A stretch of DNA of 64,000 bases. Source: Hyphomicrobiales bacterium. GTDB taxonomy: Bacteria > Pseudomonadota > Alphaproteobacteria > Rhizobiales > Rhizobiaceae. The DNA lies in contig JAFKJU010000023.1 of the NCBI GenBank assembly GCA_017305935.1, positions 1 to 64,000 on the forward strand, written 5' to 3'. The position numbers and the translations under genes are program-made. Each line of letters begins with the position of its first letter. Within the stretch, counting starts at the first letter, position 1. The notes under the pieces are model-generated. The model searched no databases, was not told the origin of the DNA, and saw nothing but the letters and a program-made list of their open reading frames with translations. Of this stretch, positions 17,738-26,941 are shown piece after piece.

Positions 17738-17781
17738 TCCGACGACAGACATACCGACCCCGGCAAAGGACAGGCCTGAGC

Positions 17782-18435
17782 ATGATGACCGACCAGACAG
17801 AAAAACCGGGACGCAAACCACGAATCCGCGATGCCGAAGCCACCAAGGCCCGCATTCTCGAAGCGGCGAAAAAAGAGTTTGCGAAGAATGGCTTGGGCGG
17901 TGCGCGGGTGGACGACATCGCCGAAAAGGCCAAGGCGAACAAGCGGATGATCTACCACTATTTCGAGAGCAAGGAAGGCTTGTTCCAGACCGTGCTCGAG
18001 GAGGCTTACCTCGACATTCGCAGTGCCGAGCAGAAGCTGAATCTGGAGGATCTGGATCCCACCACCGCGCTCGAAAGGTTGGTCCGCTTCACATGGGAAT
18101 ACTACCTCAGGAATCCGGAATTCCTGACGCTGGTCAACAGCGAGAACCTGCATCGGGCGAAGCATTTGAAGAAATCGGAGATCGTCAAATCCTCCAGCCG
18201 CAAGCTGGTCGGCATGGTCTCGGATATCCTTGAGCGTGGCGTCAAGGCAGGCGTCTTCCGCCACGGCATTGATCCCGTGCAACTCAACATCACGATCGCC
18301 GCCGTCGGATACTACTATCTGACCAACCGCTTCACCGGTTCGATCATTTATGAGCGAGACCTTATGGCCAAGGAAGCCCTGGAGGAGCGCATCCGGTTCA
18401 ACATCGAAACGATCATGCACCTGGTCGCGGCTTGA
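17782..18435 (+). CDS. TetR/AcrR family transcriptional regulator
   Basis: This 217-residue repressor has its N-terminal helix-turn-helix near residues 25-70: ARILEAAKKEFAKNG, then ARVDDIAEKAKANKRMIYHY and FESKEGLF. The all-helical ligand-binding domain follows. It is divergent from the importer operon and is the natural candidate for the 16-bp motif at 4148, 4253, 7722 and 17625. The ligand is probably the imported compound or a CoA intermediate. A second ATG lies directly after the first. Confidence 0.9.
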   Translation: MMTDQTEKPGRKPRIRDAEATKARILEAAKKEFAKNGLGGARVDDIAEKAKANKRMIYHYFESKEGLFQTVLEEAYLDIRSAEQKLNLEDLDPTTALERLVRFTWEYYLRNPEFLTLVNSENLHRAKHLKKSEIVKSSSRKLVGMVSDILERGVKAGVFRHGIDPVQLNITIAAVGYYYLTNRFTGSIIYERDLMAKEALEERIRFNIETIMHLVAA

Positions 18436-18685
18436 TATCGGCCCTCGGTCCAAACCTGGCAGCCGCCGATGCGCTCGATCTCACGGGCAATGCATTGTCG
18501 GTCCCGCACCCGCAAGCCCGGTGACGAGGACGCGACTATCGTGTGTCTTGCGCAGACCGCAAGCAGCCCGGGCATCCGCCGAGACCGTCGCGGATCGCAT
18601 GGATGATCCCGTCCGCACGGTCGGACGTCAACGCGCGCGGCGCCGCGGCCTCCTTTTCCCGGCAATAGACCCGGAAGCCTGCTTG

Positions 18686-19471
18686 TTACGCCCGCTGGGT
18701 CTTCTTTTGCGCCAGCAGGACAAGTCCCGCGATGACAACCGTTCCGACGATGAAGAGGAATGCGGCGGCGGCAATCGCAGGGCTGATGTTCTCTCTGATC
18801 GTCGAGAACATCTGGCGAGCGACGGTTCGCTGGTTGGGCCCTGCGACGAAAAGGGTCAGAACGACTTCATCCAGCGAGGTGGCGAAGGCAAATACCGCGC
18901 CGGAGACGATCCCCGGCATCGCCAGAGGCAACGTCACCTGCTGGAGAACGACAGCGGGGGATGCGCCCAGACTCGCGGCCGCATTCTCCAGGCGACGGTC
19001 GATGCCCTGAAGTGCTGCCGTCACATTGACCACCACGAATGGGATGGCAATGACCGTATGGGCGATGATGACGCCCACATAGGTATTGGCAAGCCCGTAC
19101 TGAGCGAACATCAGCTGCATGCCGACCCCGAGAACGACGGCAGGAACGACCATCGGCAGCAGGAAGGCGGTGCGGAAGAAACTGAAAAACAGCGATGCCG
19201 AGTTTCCACGCAGGCCAAGGGCAGCAATCGTTCCAAGGACGGTCGCCAGGATCGTCGTGCCGCAGCCGATCACCAGACTGTTCAGGATCGACCAGCGCCA
19301 GGCGTTGGCCGTGAACAGCTCATGGAACCATCGGAAGGAGAACCCGGGGATCGGGTAGTTCAGGAAGATGCTGTCCGTGAACGCGAGCGGGAGGATGGCG
19401 AACAGGGGCGCCATCAGGAAAATGACGACCGCCGTCCCGAAGACTGCCTTGCTGACGGGAAGTGTTTTCAT
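18686..19471 (-). CDS. ABC transporter permease (PotC-like)
   Basis: This 261-residue inner-membrane permease has six hydrophobic segments and the EAA loop in ENAAASLGASPAVVLQQVTL. It is like spermidine/putrescine PotC and opine importers. Its ATG overlaps the stop of the preceding permease by 4 bp. The 250 bp between it and the convergent TetR gene hold no gene that I recognise. It is the last gene of the module B importer. Confidence 0.9.
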   Translation of the reverse strand: MKTLPVSKAVFGTAVVIFLMAPLFAILPLAFTDSIFLNYPIPGFSFRWFHELFTANAWRWSILNSLVIGCGTTILATVLGTIAALGLRGNSASLFFSFFRTAFLLPMVVPAVVLGVGMQLMFAQYGLANTYVGVIIAHTVIAIPFVVVNVTAALQGIDRRLENAAASLGASPAVVLQQVTLPLAMPGIVSGAVFAFATSLDEVVLTLFVAGPNQRTVARQMFSTIRENISPAIAAAAFLFIVGTVVIAGLVLLAQKKTQRA

Positions 19472-20649
19472 GTGCGCACCTCCTCAGAGGACAGACGGAG
19501 ATAGACGACGTAGAGGATCATGGTCGCGGCCAGGAGCACGATGCCGAGAGCCCCGGCCATGCCCCAGTTTGCAGCACCGGTTGCGTAATAGGCGATCACC
19601 GAGCTGATCATCTGGTCCTTTGCGCCGCCGATGAGCGCGGGCGTGATGTAGTAGCCGAGAGCACTCATGAACACCAGGAGCGCGCCGGAGACGACGCCAC
19701 GCAGACTGAGCGGCAGAAGCACCAGGAGGAAAGCTCTGATCGGGTGGGCGCCAAGCGATGCGGCGGCGGGCATCAGGTTCTTGGGGATGCCGATCAGGAC
19801 GCTGAAGATCGGCAGCACCATGAACGGCAGCAGGACGTGCGTCATCGCGATCACGACCCCAAGCCTGTTGAAAATCAAGGGCACCGGCCCGTTCGTCAAA
19901 CCCAGCGTCTGCAGCGTGAGGTTGATCAAGCCGTTATCCTGCAGGATGATGTACCAGGCCGCCGTTCGCACCAGCAGCGAGGTCCAGAGCGGGAGGAGCA
20001 CGGCGCCAAGAAGAAGCTGACGCTTCCAGCCCGTCGTCGAAGCCGCGACCATCGCGAACGGAAGCCCGACCGCGATGCAGCAGAGGGTCACGATGCCCGC
20101 CATGATCATCGTGCGGAACAGGGTGGTGCGGTTGGCGGACGTGCCCTCCGGCGCATCGATGATATCGCCGTTGGCATCGCGCTGGAGATCGACGGCGGCG
20201 AGCAGGTTGCGATCGGTCAGCGACGCTCCCGCCGCATCCTGAACCGCGACCCAGAAACCGGGATCGGACCAGCGCCTATCGACAGAGACGAGATCGTTGA
20301 GGTTCGCGTCCTCGATCACGGCGTTGCGTGTCTTCGTCATCAGGGTGCGGAAGCCGGATTTCGCACTGTTCAGGCGGCGTACCAGGTCACCGAAAAGCTC
20401 GTCGTTGCTGACGTTCCTGATGTCGTTCGCCAGAGCCTGCTGAGCCTCCACAGGCGGAGCGCCTTCACGATCCCAGCCATCCAAGGCCGCCGATACGGTC
20501 GGCAATGCAATCGAAGCAACCGGATCGGACACCGCCGTCTTCATCATCGTGACCAGGGGAGCCACGAAGAAGAACGCCAGGAAAAGAGCGAGTGGCGCAA
20601 TGAGCGCGAAGGATGTGATGCGTTTCGAGAGCCGTGGCTGCCGGGTCAT
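19468..20649 (-). CDS. ABC transporter permease (PotB-like) with large periplasmic insert
   Basis: This 393-residue protein is longer than usual PotB (about 285). After the first membrane segment (about residues 10-36) there is a soluble stretch of roughly 130 residues before the second segment near FRTMIMAGIVTLCC. The EAA loop is in PAAASLGAHPIRAFLLVLLP. I take the ATG at 20647-20649, which overlaps the ATPase stop (ATGA); ATG 20664 is an alternative adding five residues. The insert probably faces the periplasm near the binding protein. Confidence 0.87.
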   Translation of the reverse strand: MTRQPRLSKRITSFALIAPLALFLAFFFVAPLVTMMKTAVSDPVASIALPTVSAALDGWDREGAPPVEAQQALANDIRNVSNDELFGDLVRRLNSAKSGFRTLMTKTRNAVIEDANLNDLVSVDRRWSDPGFWVAVQDAAGASLTDRNLLAAVDLQRDANGDIIDAPEGTSANRTTLFRTMIMAGIVTLCCIAVGLPFAMVAASTTGWKRQLLLGAVLLPLWTSLLVRTAAWYIILQDNGLINLTLQTLGLTNGPVPLIFNRLGVVIAMTHVLLPFMVLPIFSVLIGIPKNLMPAAASLGAHPIRAFLLVLLPLSLRGVVSGALLVFMSALGYYITPALIGGAKDQMISSVIAYYATGAANWGMAGALGIVLLAATMILYVVYLRLSSEEVRT

Positions 20650-21713
20650 GAAACGATCCAGCATTGTTCGGGGCTGAACGACGCGATGATCTCCTGCCCG
20701 ACTTGCGGGGCGACGGCCTTGCGCGTGGCCTTGACGACAAACGACCGGTGACCGGAATCGACGAGAACCTGAAGGTGGTCGCCGTGGTAGACGATATCGG
20801 TCACCCGCACCTTCAATTCGTTTTGCCCGTCGCCCGGCGAATCAAGCTCTATGCGCTCCGGGCGGACCGAAACCTTCACGTGCTTTCCAGGCTCCTGAGT
20901 CGTGGCGGATGCAACGCTGATCGGCTGGCCGCCATCCAGGATGACGTTCAAGACACCGTTCGAGCTGGAAGCAACCTTTCCGCCGAGCAGATTGGTCTCG
21001 CCAATGAACTCGGCCACGAACTGGGTCTTTGGGCGGTCATAAATCTCTGAAGGCCTGCCGATCTGTTCAATCTTCCCATGGTTGAAGATCGCGATACGGT
21101 CGGACATCGTCAGGGCTTCGGTCTGGTCGTGCGTCACGAAGACGATGGTGAGGCCCAGGCGGTGATGAATATCGCGGATATCCATCTGCATCTGCTCGCG
21201 CAGCTTCTTGTCGAGTGCGCCCAGCGGTTCGTCCATGAGGACCACTTCCGGTTCGAAGACCAGGGCACGCGCCAGCGCGACGCGCTGCTGCTGGCCACCG
21301 GAGAGCTGGATCGGCTTGCGCTCATGGAAGGCGCTCAGTTGCACCATGTCGAGGGCCTTGGTGACACGCTCGACGATTTCGCTCCTGGACGCTCCCCGCA
21401 TCTTGAGCGGAAACGCCACGTTGTCCGCAACGGACATATGAGGAAACAGAGCGTAGTTTTGAAAGACCACGCCCATGTTTCGCTTATGCGGCGGCAGCGC
21501 GTCCACGCGCTTGCCACCGACGGAAATCGCGCCGCTGGTCGGGTTTTCGAAGCCTGCCAGCATCATCAGAAGCGTCGTCTTGCCGGACCCGGATGGTCCG
21601 AGCATGCTGACGAATTCTCCCCTGCCAATAGACAGGTCGAGATTGTCAACGACGGTCACGATGCCGAACGCTTTGCTGACCTTGTCGAAATGTATGAATG
21701 CGTCGCTCATCAT
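20646..21713 (-). CDS. ABC transporter ATP-binding protein (PotA-like)
   Basis: This 355-residue ATPase has Walker [11 protein letters not shown]-loop [13 protein letters not shown], signature LSGGQQQRV, Walker [13 protein letters not shown] and H-loop [11 protein letters not shown]-terminal TOBE domain (about residues 270-355) is typical of spermidine/putrescine and related importers. It is coupled to the downstream permease by a 4-bp overlap. There is a 107-bp gap after the binding-protein gene. Confidence 0.92.
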   Translation of the reverse strand: MMSDAFIHFDKVSKAFGIVTVVDNLDLSIGRGEFVSMLGPSGSGKTTLLMMLAGFENPTSGAISVGGKRVDALPPHKRNMGVVFQNYALFPHMSVADNVAFPLKMRGASRSEIVERVTKALDMVQLSAFHERKPIQLSGGQQQRVALARALVFEPEVVLMDEPLGALDKKLREQMQMDIRDIHHRLGLTIVFVTHDQTEALTMSDRIAIFNHGKIEQIGRPSEIYDRPKTQFVAEFIGETNLLGGKVASSSNGVLNVILDGGQPISVASATTQEPGKHVKVSVRPERIELDSPGDGQNELKVRVTDIVYHGDHLQVLVDSGHRSFVVKATRKAVAPQVGQEIIASFSPEQCWIVS

Positions 21714-21820
21714 GACCTACGTTCGTTTGGATAACGCAACCTACCCCTCTCACATGCAAAGGATATTCCGTTGCCCGCCGAAAGCGGGCAACGGAAGTCG
21801 AGGCATGGAAATGCCGGCAC

Positions 21821-22861
21821 TTACTGAGCGAGCCAGGCGTTGAAGCGCTGCGTCAACTCTTCCGAGTTGTCGGTCCAGAAGTCGACATCGAGCGGAATGG
21901 CGCCGCTGATGTTCTCCTCGGTGGTCGGAAGTTCCTTCTGGAACTGTTCCGGCACAAGCTTGGTCGCGCCGAGGTTCGGCAGGCCATATGCGATGAATTC
22001 GGGAAGCTTGGCCTGGTTCTCAGCCTTGCTGGCATAGGCGATGAAATCCATGCCTGCGTCCTTGTTCGGGCTGTCCTTCAGGATGACCCAGCTGTCTATG
22101 GCGTAAACGCTGCCCGGGAAGACGAAGCCGAACTTCTTGCCTTCGGTCCGGTTGATGCCGCTGATACGACCGTTATAAGCGGAGGTCATGACGACCTGGC
22201 CGGACGACAGAAGCTGGAGCGGCTGCGCACCGGCATCCCACCAGATGATGTCGGCCTTCAGCGCGTCGAGCTTCTTGAATGCCCTGTCAACACCGCCTTC
22301 GCCGCTCAAGACCTTGTAGACCTGATCAGCGGGAACGCCGTCGGCCATAAGGGCGAATTCGAGGGCGTATTTCGGGCCCTTGCGAAGGCCGCGCTTTCCG
22401 GGGAACTTCTTCGTATCCCAGAAATCGGCCCACGTCTTCGGACCGTCCTTGAGCTTGTCGCCATCGTAGGAAAGGCCGGTCGACCAGACGATGTTGCCGA
22501 CGCCGCAATCGCTGACGGCTGCGGGAAGGTATGCGGCCTTGCCGCCGAGCTTGTCCCAATCGATCTTTTCATAGATGCCGTCGGCACAACCGAGCGCCAG
22601 TTCTTCGGCTTCGACTTCGACGACATCCCAGTTCGGAACGCCAGCCTTCACCTTCGCCTGGAGAACGCCGTAACCCCCATCCCAGCTTTCATCGAGAACC
22701 GGCTTGCCGGTCTGCGCTGCGAAGGGTTCGAAGAAGATTTTGCGCTGGGCATCCTGGAAATTTCCGCCCCACGACACCACGGTCAGATCGCGGGCCTGCG
22801 CACCGAAACCGCCTGCCATCAGGACGGTGGATGCAATGATAGTCGCCTTGAAAATATTCAT
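21821..22861 (-). CDS. ABC transporter substrate-binding protein (PotD/opine-type)
   Basis: This 346-residue periplasmic protein has a Sec signal (MNIFKATIIASTVLMAGGFG, cleavage after AQA). The mature start LTVVSWGGNFQDAQRKIFFE is typical of the spermidine/putrescine and opine-binding group. The ATG at 22859-22861 has a GGGGAG ribosome site, so the 11 extra upstream residues are rejected. It is the first transporter gene after the XRE-cupin regulator. A PuuR-like operator lies at 22940, about 80 bp upstream, consistent with its own regulated promoter. Confidence 0.9.
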   Translation of the reverse strand: MNIFKATIIASTVLMAGGFGAQARDLTVVSWGGNFQDAQRKIFFEPFAAQTGKPVLDESWDGGYGVLQAKVKAGVPNWDVVEVEAEELALGCADGIYEKIDWDKLGGKAAYLPAAVSDCGVGNIVWSTGLSYDGDKLKDGPKTWADFWDTKKFPGKRGLRKGPKYALEFALMADGVPADQVYKVLSGEGGVDRAFKKLDALKADIIWWDAGAQPLQLLSSGQVVMTSAYNGRISGINRTEGKKFGFVFPGSVYAIDSWVILKDSPNKDAGMDFIAYASKAENQAKLPEFIAYGLPNLGATKLVPEQFQKELPTTEENISGAIPLDVDFWTDNSEELTQRFNAWLAQ

Positions 22862-22939
22862 CGGAAGCTCCCCTTGATGTTGTCGATCAGCCACTAGGAA
22901 AGCACGTTTCGGAACTTTGGGAAGCGGGGTTAACCACTG

Positions 22940-22954
22940 TGGTCACTATACTCA
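22940..22954 (-). promoter_or_regulatory. PuuR-like operator overlapping the -10 of the importer operon
   Basis: On the minus strand the 15-mer is TGAGTATAGTGACCA, inside a 19-bp stretch (22941-22959) that matches 23599-23617 at 16 of 19 positions. The TATAGT inside it could be the -10. It overlaps no coding sequence and lies just downstream of the regulator's stop. Confidence 0.6.
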
Positions 22955-22967
22955 CCAGCGTAGCAGC

Positions 22968-23516
22968 TCAGTATGTCGGTGGCGTGATCGCGCTCAAGAT
23001 CTCGCTTGGGCCATCGTCGACGTTGCGGAAGCGATGCGGCAGGCGACTGTCGAAATAGTAGCCGTCCCCCGCTTTCAGAATCTTCCTCTGGTTTCCGACC
23101 GTGATCTCCACCATGCCGGACAACACCATGCCGGCCTCCTGCGCCGCATGTGTGAATTCTTCCCCCGTGTCGGCGCCGGGCGCATAGCGTTCATGAAGCA
23201 TCAACAACTGCCGATTGGGATGGTCCAAGCCGATGACCCGATAGGAAATCGTGTCGACCTTGCCAATTTCAACGAGGTCCCCCGCTGCATAGAATGGCGA
23301 GTAGGGCAAGCTGGACTGCAGATCGGAAAAGAAGCCGGTGAGTGTGGTGCCCAGCGCGTCGAGCACCGCGCCAAGCGTGTCGACCGAAGGGCTCATGCGG
23401 TCGCGCTCGATCAGAGATATCGTGGAATGCGATATCCCGGAGCGCGCTGCGAGCTCTCGAACGCCCAGGTCGCGGCGGCGCCGAAGTTCACGAAGCTTAC
23501 TGCCGATCTTGGGCAT
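22968..23516 (-). CDS. XRE-family regulator with C-terminal cupin (PuuR-like)
   Basis: This 182-residue protein has an N-terminal helix-turn-helix around LAARSGISHSTISLIERDRM (residues about 22-41). A short linker with LTGFFSDL follows, then a cupin domain ending GDGYYFDSRLPHRFRNVDD. The order and HTH closely resemble PuuR, the E. coli repressor of putrescine use. ATG 23514-23516 gives MPKIGSKLRELRRRRD. The longer open frame upstream is antisense to the hisD-like gene and is spurious. It is divergent from that gene and upstream of the importer, and probably controls both. Confidence 0.87.
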   Translation of the reverse strand: MPKIGSKLRELRRRRDLGVRELAARSGISHSTISLIERDRMSPSVDTLGAVLDALGTTLTGFFSDLQSSLPYSPFYAAGDLVEIGKVDTISYRVIGLDHPNRQLLMLHERYAPGADTGEEFTHAAQEAGMVLSGMVEITVGNQRKILKAGDGYYFDSRLPHRFRNVDDGPSEILSAITPPTY

Positions 23517-23603
23517 TGATGAATTCCGATTCCTGCTTTTCGAAGACAATGACACCCGAAAGAGGGCCATGATACCCGGCCCACCGAACAGCGTCCGGGC
23601 TGG

Positions 23604-23618
23604 TGAATATAATGAACA
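23604..23618 (+). promoter_or_regulatory. PuuR-like operator overlapping the -10 of the hisD-like gene
   Basis: TGAATATAATGAACA matches, at 13 of 15 positions, the E. coli PuuR consensus as I recall it (AAAATATAATGAACA). TATAAT at 23608-23613 can serve as the -10; no good -35 is seen. Confidence 0.68.
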
Positions 23619-23693
23619 GGCGGTTTGCGGGCAATTGCCGGGGAGCCGACCTTGAATGATGCTGACGCCCATCATCCCACACAGGAGGTTTTG

Positions 23694-24992
23694 ATGACGT
23701 CGCGTCTCGATGCGCTGAAAGGCAAGTTCACCCAGATCAAGGAACCGACCCGAGACGCCGTCTCCGACACGGCCCCGGTCGAGAAGACCGTGAAGGACAT
23801 TATCGCGAACGTGCGCGAGCGCGGCGATGCTGCCGTTCGTGAATATTCCATCGCCTTCGACAAGGCCGACGTCGCACATTTCGAGGTGACCGAGGAAGAG
23901 AAGCTGAAGGCCATTGCCGATCTCGATCCGCAGACCCGGGAAGACACCGAGTTCGCCATCGCGAACGTCCGCCGTTTCGCCGAGGCCCAGCTCGGCACGA
24001 TCCTGCCGCTCGAAATCGAAAGCTTGCCGGGTCTGCATCTCGGCCATCGCGTCATCCCGATCGAGATCGTCGGCTGCTATGTTCCGGGGGGACGTTACCC
24101 GCTGCTCTCGGCCCCGGTCATGACGATCGTTCCGGCAAAGGTCGCCGGTTGCGACCAGGTCATCGCCTGCCTTCCGCCGAATGCCCATCCGGCAATGATT
24201 GCCGGCTGCCACCTTGCTGGTGCTGACCGCATTTTCCGCGTCGGTGGCGCCCAGGCGATCGCCGCAATGGCATATGGCACCGAGACCATTCCGGCGGTCG
24301 ACAAGATCGTCGGGCCGGGCAATGCGTTCGTCAACGAAGCCAAGCGCCAGGTCTTCGGTCAGGTCGGCATCGACCAGTTGGCGGGCCCGAGCGAAATCTT
24401 CATCGTCGCCGACGAGACCGCCAATCCGGCTACGCTTGCGACCGACATGCTGGCCCAGGCCGAGCATGACGTGCGCACCCGCGTCGGCCTGGTAACGACC
24501 GACCGCAAGCTCGCCGAAGAGACCATCAAGGAAGTCGAGAAGCAGCTCGAAACGCTCTCCACGGCTGCCGTCGCAGGCGTTGCCTGGAGGGACTACGGCG
24601 AAGTGACCATCGTCGATGACGAAGAAACCATGATCGCCTATTCCGACTACATCGCCACCGAGCACCTGCAGGTCCACACCCGTGACCCGCAGGCGATGGC
24701 GAAGAAGCTGCGCAACTACGGCTCCATCTTCATCGGTGAACTGGCCAGCGTCGTGTATTCCGACAAATGCTCGGGCACGAACCACACCCTGCCGACGATG
24801 GCCGCAGGCCGTTACACTGGCGGCCTCTGGGTCGGTTCCTATGTCAAGATCGCCACCCATCAGTGGCTCGACGAGCGTGGTGTTGCTGCCGTCGCTCCGG
24901 CAGCCGTTCGCCAGAGCGCGACCGAACAGCTCGAAGGCCATCGCCGCGCCGCAGCACTGCGCTTAAGCCCGAAGCAACTCGCAGCGGAATGA
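23694..24992 (+). CDS. histidinol dehydrogenase-like enzyme, copy 1
   Basis: This 432-residue protein has the full HisD fold. Residues equivalent to the HisD zinc ligands and catalytic pair are visible: [28 protein letters not shown] and LEGHRRAA. It is not in a his operon. It sits opposite a PuuR-like regulator and PotABCD-like importer and carries [10 protein letters not shown], typical of catabolic HisD homologues such as HpsN (dihydroxypropanesulfonate dehydrogenase). It probably performs a four-electron oxidation of an amino or hydroxy alcohol to the acid. The start at 23694 follows AGGAGG. It is close to copy 3 at 60182. Confidence 0.88.
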   Translation: MTSRLDALKGKFTQIKEPTRDAVSDTAPVEKTVKDIIANVRERGDAAVREYSIAFDKADVAHFEVTEEEKLKAIADLDPQTREDTEFAIANVRRFAEAQLGTILPLEIESLPGLHLGHRVIPIEIVGCYVPGGRYPLLSAPVMTIVPAKVAGCDQVIACLPPNAHPAMIAGCHLAGADRIFRVGGAQAIAAMAYGTETIPAVDKIVGPGNAFVNEAKRQVFGQVGIDQLAGPSEIFIVADETANPATLATDMLAQAEHDVRTRVGLVTTDRKLAEETIKEVEKQLETLSTAAVAGVAWRDYGEVTIVDDEETMIAYSDYIATEHLQVHTRDPQAMAKKLRNYGSIFIGELASVVYSDKCSGTNHTLPTMAAGRYTGGLWVGSYVKIATHQWLDERGVAAVAPAAVRQSATEQLEGHRRAAALRLSPKQLAAE

Positions 24993-25063
24993 TTTGATCC
25001 TCCCAAGCAAACGGCCGCAAAGGCGGGTGTCGCCGAGGCAATTCGGCGGCACGGACTGTTCAC

Positions 25064-25097
25064 AAACCCCCGTCATTTTTGGCGGGGGTTTTGTTTT
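25064..25097. terminator. rho-independent terminator
   Basis: AAACCCCCG (25064) pairs with CGGGGGTTT (25083) around a 10-nt loop and is followed by a T-rich run. It ends the hisD-like gene. The remaining 180 bp before the DJ-1 gene hold nothing I can identify. Confidence 0.85.
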
Positions 25098-25279
25098 GGG
25101 CATGGGCTGGTCGATCGGTGCGTCATGACGGAGGGTGACAAGCATCCTTGCGGTCAAGCGCGTGCCGGTTGAGCGGATGTCAGCCCCGGCTCCGATTGCG
25201 GCAATGATCCGCGCAAGGCATTGCAAGCCCGTCAAGCCGCCGGGCTGGACCCGGCGACTGGCCCCGTTCTTCCACTGGA

Positions 25280-25867
25280 TCAGCTGTGGATTATCTTGGT
25301 GCCGAGCACGTTCAGGCACTCGCGCATGAAGGCGGCGAGACCTGTCCAGCCCTTGGCGGAAACCATGTTGCCATCGACATAGGCCTCGTTCGGCTTGACG
25401 TCGACATAGATGCCGCCGACCGCAGTCACTTCGGGCTCGCAGGCGCCCAGCCCTGCGACCTTCTTACCCTTGAGGACACCAGGCACGGCCATCAGGATCT
25501 GCACGCCGTGGCAGATCGTGAAGATCGGCTTTCCCGTCTCGTGGAAATGGCGAACCATGTCCTGAACGCGCTTGTCTGTGCGGATATATTCCGGGCCGCG
25601 GCCGCCGGCGGCGTAGACTGCGTCATATTCCTCGACGCGCACTTCGGAAAAGGTCTTGTTGATGTCGGCATAATGGCCGAGCTTTTCGGTATAGGTCTGG
25701 TCGCCTTCGAAATCGTGCAGCGAAGTCTTGATGCGATCGCCGGCCTTCTTGTCCGGGCAGACCACATGCACCGTGTGGCCGACAGCCTCCATCCCCTGCT
25801 GGTAGACGTAGATTTCATATTCCTCGGTGAATTCACCGGTCAGCATGAGGATTTTCTTGCCGCTCAT
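25280..25867 (-). CDS. DJ-1/PfpI family protein
   Basis: This 195-residue protein has the glutamine-amidotransferase-like fold. The conserved cysteine is in the nucleophile elbow TICHGVQIL near residue 115, with AAGGRGPEY before it. Family members are glyoxalase III/deglycase-like, chaperones or hydrolases. Here it is the last gene of the importer operon that starts with the GntR regulator, 62 bp after the binding protein. It may detoxify a reactive aldehyde formed in the pathway (inference). ATG with an AGGAG site upstream. Confidence 0.85.
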   Translation of the reverse strand: MSGKKILMLTGEFTEEYEIYVYQQGMEAVGHTVHVVCPDKKAGDRIKTSLHDFEGDQTYTEKLGHYADINKTFSEVRVEEYDAVYAAGGRGPEYIRTDKRVQDMVRHFHETGKPIFTICHGVQILMAVPGVLKGKKVAGLGACEPEVTAVGGIYVDVKPNEAYVDGNMVSAKGWTGLAAFMRECLNVLGTKIIHS

Positions 25868-25929
25868 GTCTTGTCTCCTTTGTCATGAATATGGGATGGC
25901 GCCCGGCTGTGACCGGGCGCCTGTTCGGA

Positions 25930-26895
25930 TCAGAATGGCGAATCGGGGAAATAGAACTGATCGGCGTTTTCCGGGGTGATCAGCGGCGCGCCGAGCAGGA
26001 ACGAGCCACGGACCGGAGCCTGGCCGTTGAACTGCGCGGCGGTCATGTAGATCGCCGATTTGATCATCGACGGCGGATAGGGCGTCGAGATCGGCGTGCG
26101 CTCGTTCTTTTCCTTCACCATCTCGATGATCTGCTTCATGCCGTTGCCGCCAAGCGCATATTTGATGTCCTTGCGGCCGGCATTGTCGACGGCCTCCAGC
26201 ACGCCGAGCAGCATATCGTCGTCATTGGCCCAGACGGCATCGATCTTGGGATACTTCGCCAGATAGTCCTGCATCAGCTTGAAGGCTTCGTCCTGGTTCC
26301 AGTTGGCGTACTGGATATCGAGGATCTTGATGTTGGACTTGCCGATGACGTCGGAGAACCCCTTGATGCGCTCATCGTCGATGACCGTCGGGATACCGCG
26401 AAGGACGACGATCTGGCCGTCGCCACCGAGCTTGTCGACAAGCCAATGGGCCGTGTTGGCGCCGACCGCGATATTGTCGCCGGCGACATAGAGATCCTGA
26501 ACCTTGGGATCGGTCAGCCCGCGGTCGACGACGGTGATGAACGTCCCCTTCTCCTTGATCTGCTCGACCGGCCCGGTCAGTTCCTCTGACGTGAAGGGCA
26601 GGATGACGAGGGCATCGAGCTTGCGGCTTGCAGAAAGGTCTTCCAGGGCGGAAACCTGGGCAGGCGCCGAGGATGCCGTCGACAGCACGACGTCGATGTT
26701 GGGGAATGCGGCCTCGATCTCCTTCTCGGCCTGCTGGGCATGGTAGACGACTCCCCCCGTCCATCCATGGGTCGCGGCCGGGATCGAGACGGCGATCGTC
26801 ACCTTCTTGTCCTCGGCCTGCGCGCTGCCGAGCGGCACGGCCAGGACAATGGCGGCCGACAGCAACAATGCGGCTTTCTGCATCATAGACTTCAT
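25930..26895 (-). CDS. sugar ABC transporter substrate-binding protein (RbsB-like)
   Basis: This 321-residue periplasmic protein has a Sec signal peptide (LLLSAAIVLAVPLGSAQA). Typical type I sugar-binding segments follow, such as VVDRGLTDPKV and VWANDDDMLLGVLEAV. ATG 26893-26895 follows AAGGAGGAG, so the 51 upstream in-frame residues are not part of the gene. It belongs with the permease at 26942 and the ATPase at 27903. The ligand is unknown; the neighbouring dehydrogenases suggest a polyol or hydroxy acid. Confidence 0.9.
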   Translation of the reverse strand: MKSMMQKAALLLSAAIVLAVPLGSAQAEDKKVTIAVSIPAATHGWTGGVVYHAQQAEKEIEAAFPNIDVVLSTASSAPAQVSALEDLSASRKLDALVILPFTSEELTGPVEQIKEKGTFITVVDRGLTDPKVQDLYVAGDNIAVGANTAHWLVDKLGGDGQIVVLRGIPTVIDDERIKGFSDVIGKSNIKILDIQYANWNQDEAFKLMQDYLAKYPKIDAVWANDDDMLLGVLEAVDNAGRKDIKYALGGNGMKQIIEMVKEKNERTPISTPYPPSMIKSAIYMTAAQFNGQAPVRGSFLLGAPLITPENADQFYFPDSPF

Positions 26896-26941
26896 TTTCT
26901 CCTCCTTTGAAGTCGGTTCGGCATCGACCCTTGGGTCGATA

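Noticed and set aside
18436-18685. Possible gene remnant between the TetR gene and the PotC-like gene
   Set aside because: A short minus-strand frame exists but shows no recognisable domain or start signal; there is not enough to call a pseudogene.
23517-24941. Upstream extension of the XRE-cupin regulator to 657 residues
   Set aside because: It is antisense to the HisD-like gene copy 1. The regulator has a clean ATG at 23516 followed directly by its HTH.
23694-24992. hisD of histidine biosynthesis
   Set aside because: No other his genes are nearby and the gene stands with a catabolic importer and PuuR-like regulator. The GGLWVG-type C-terminus is typical of non-biosynthetic homologues. The same holds for 53410 and 60182.
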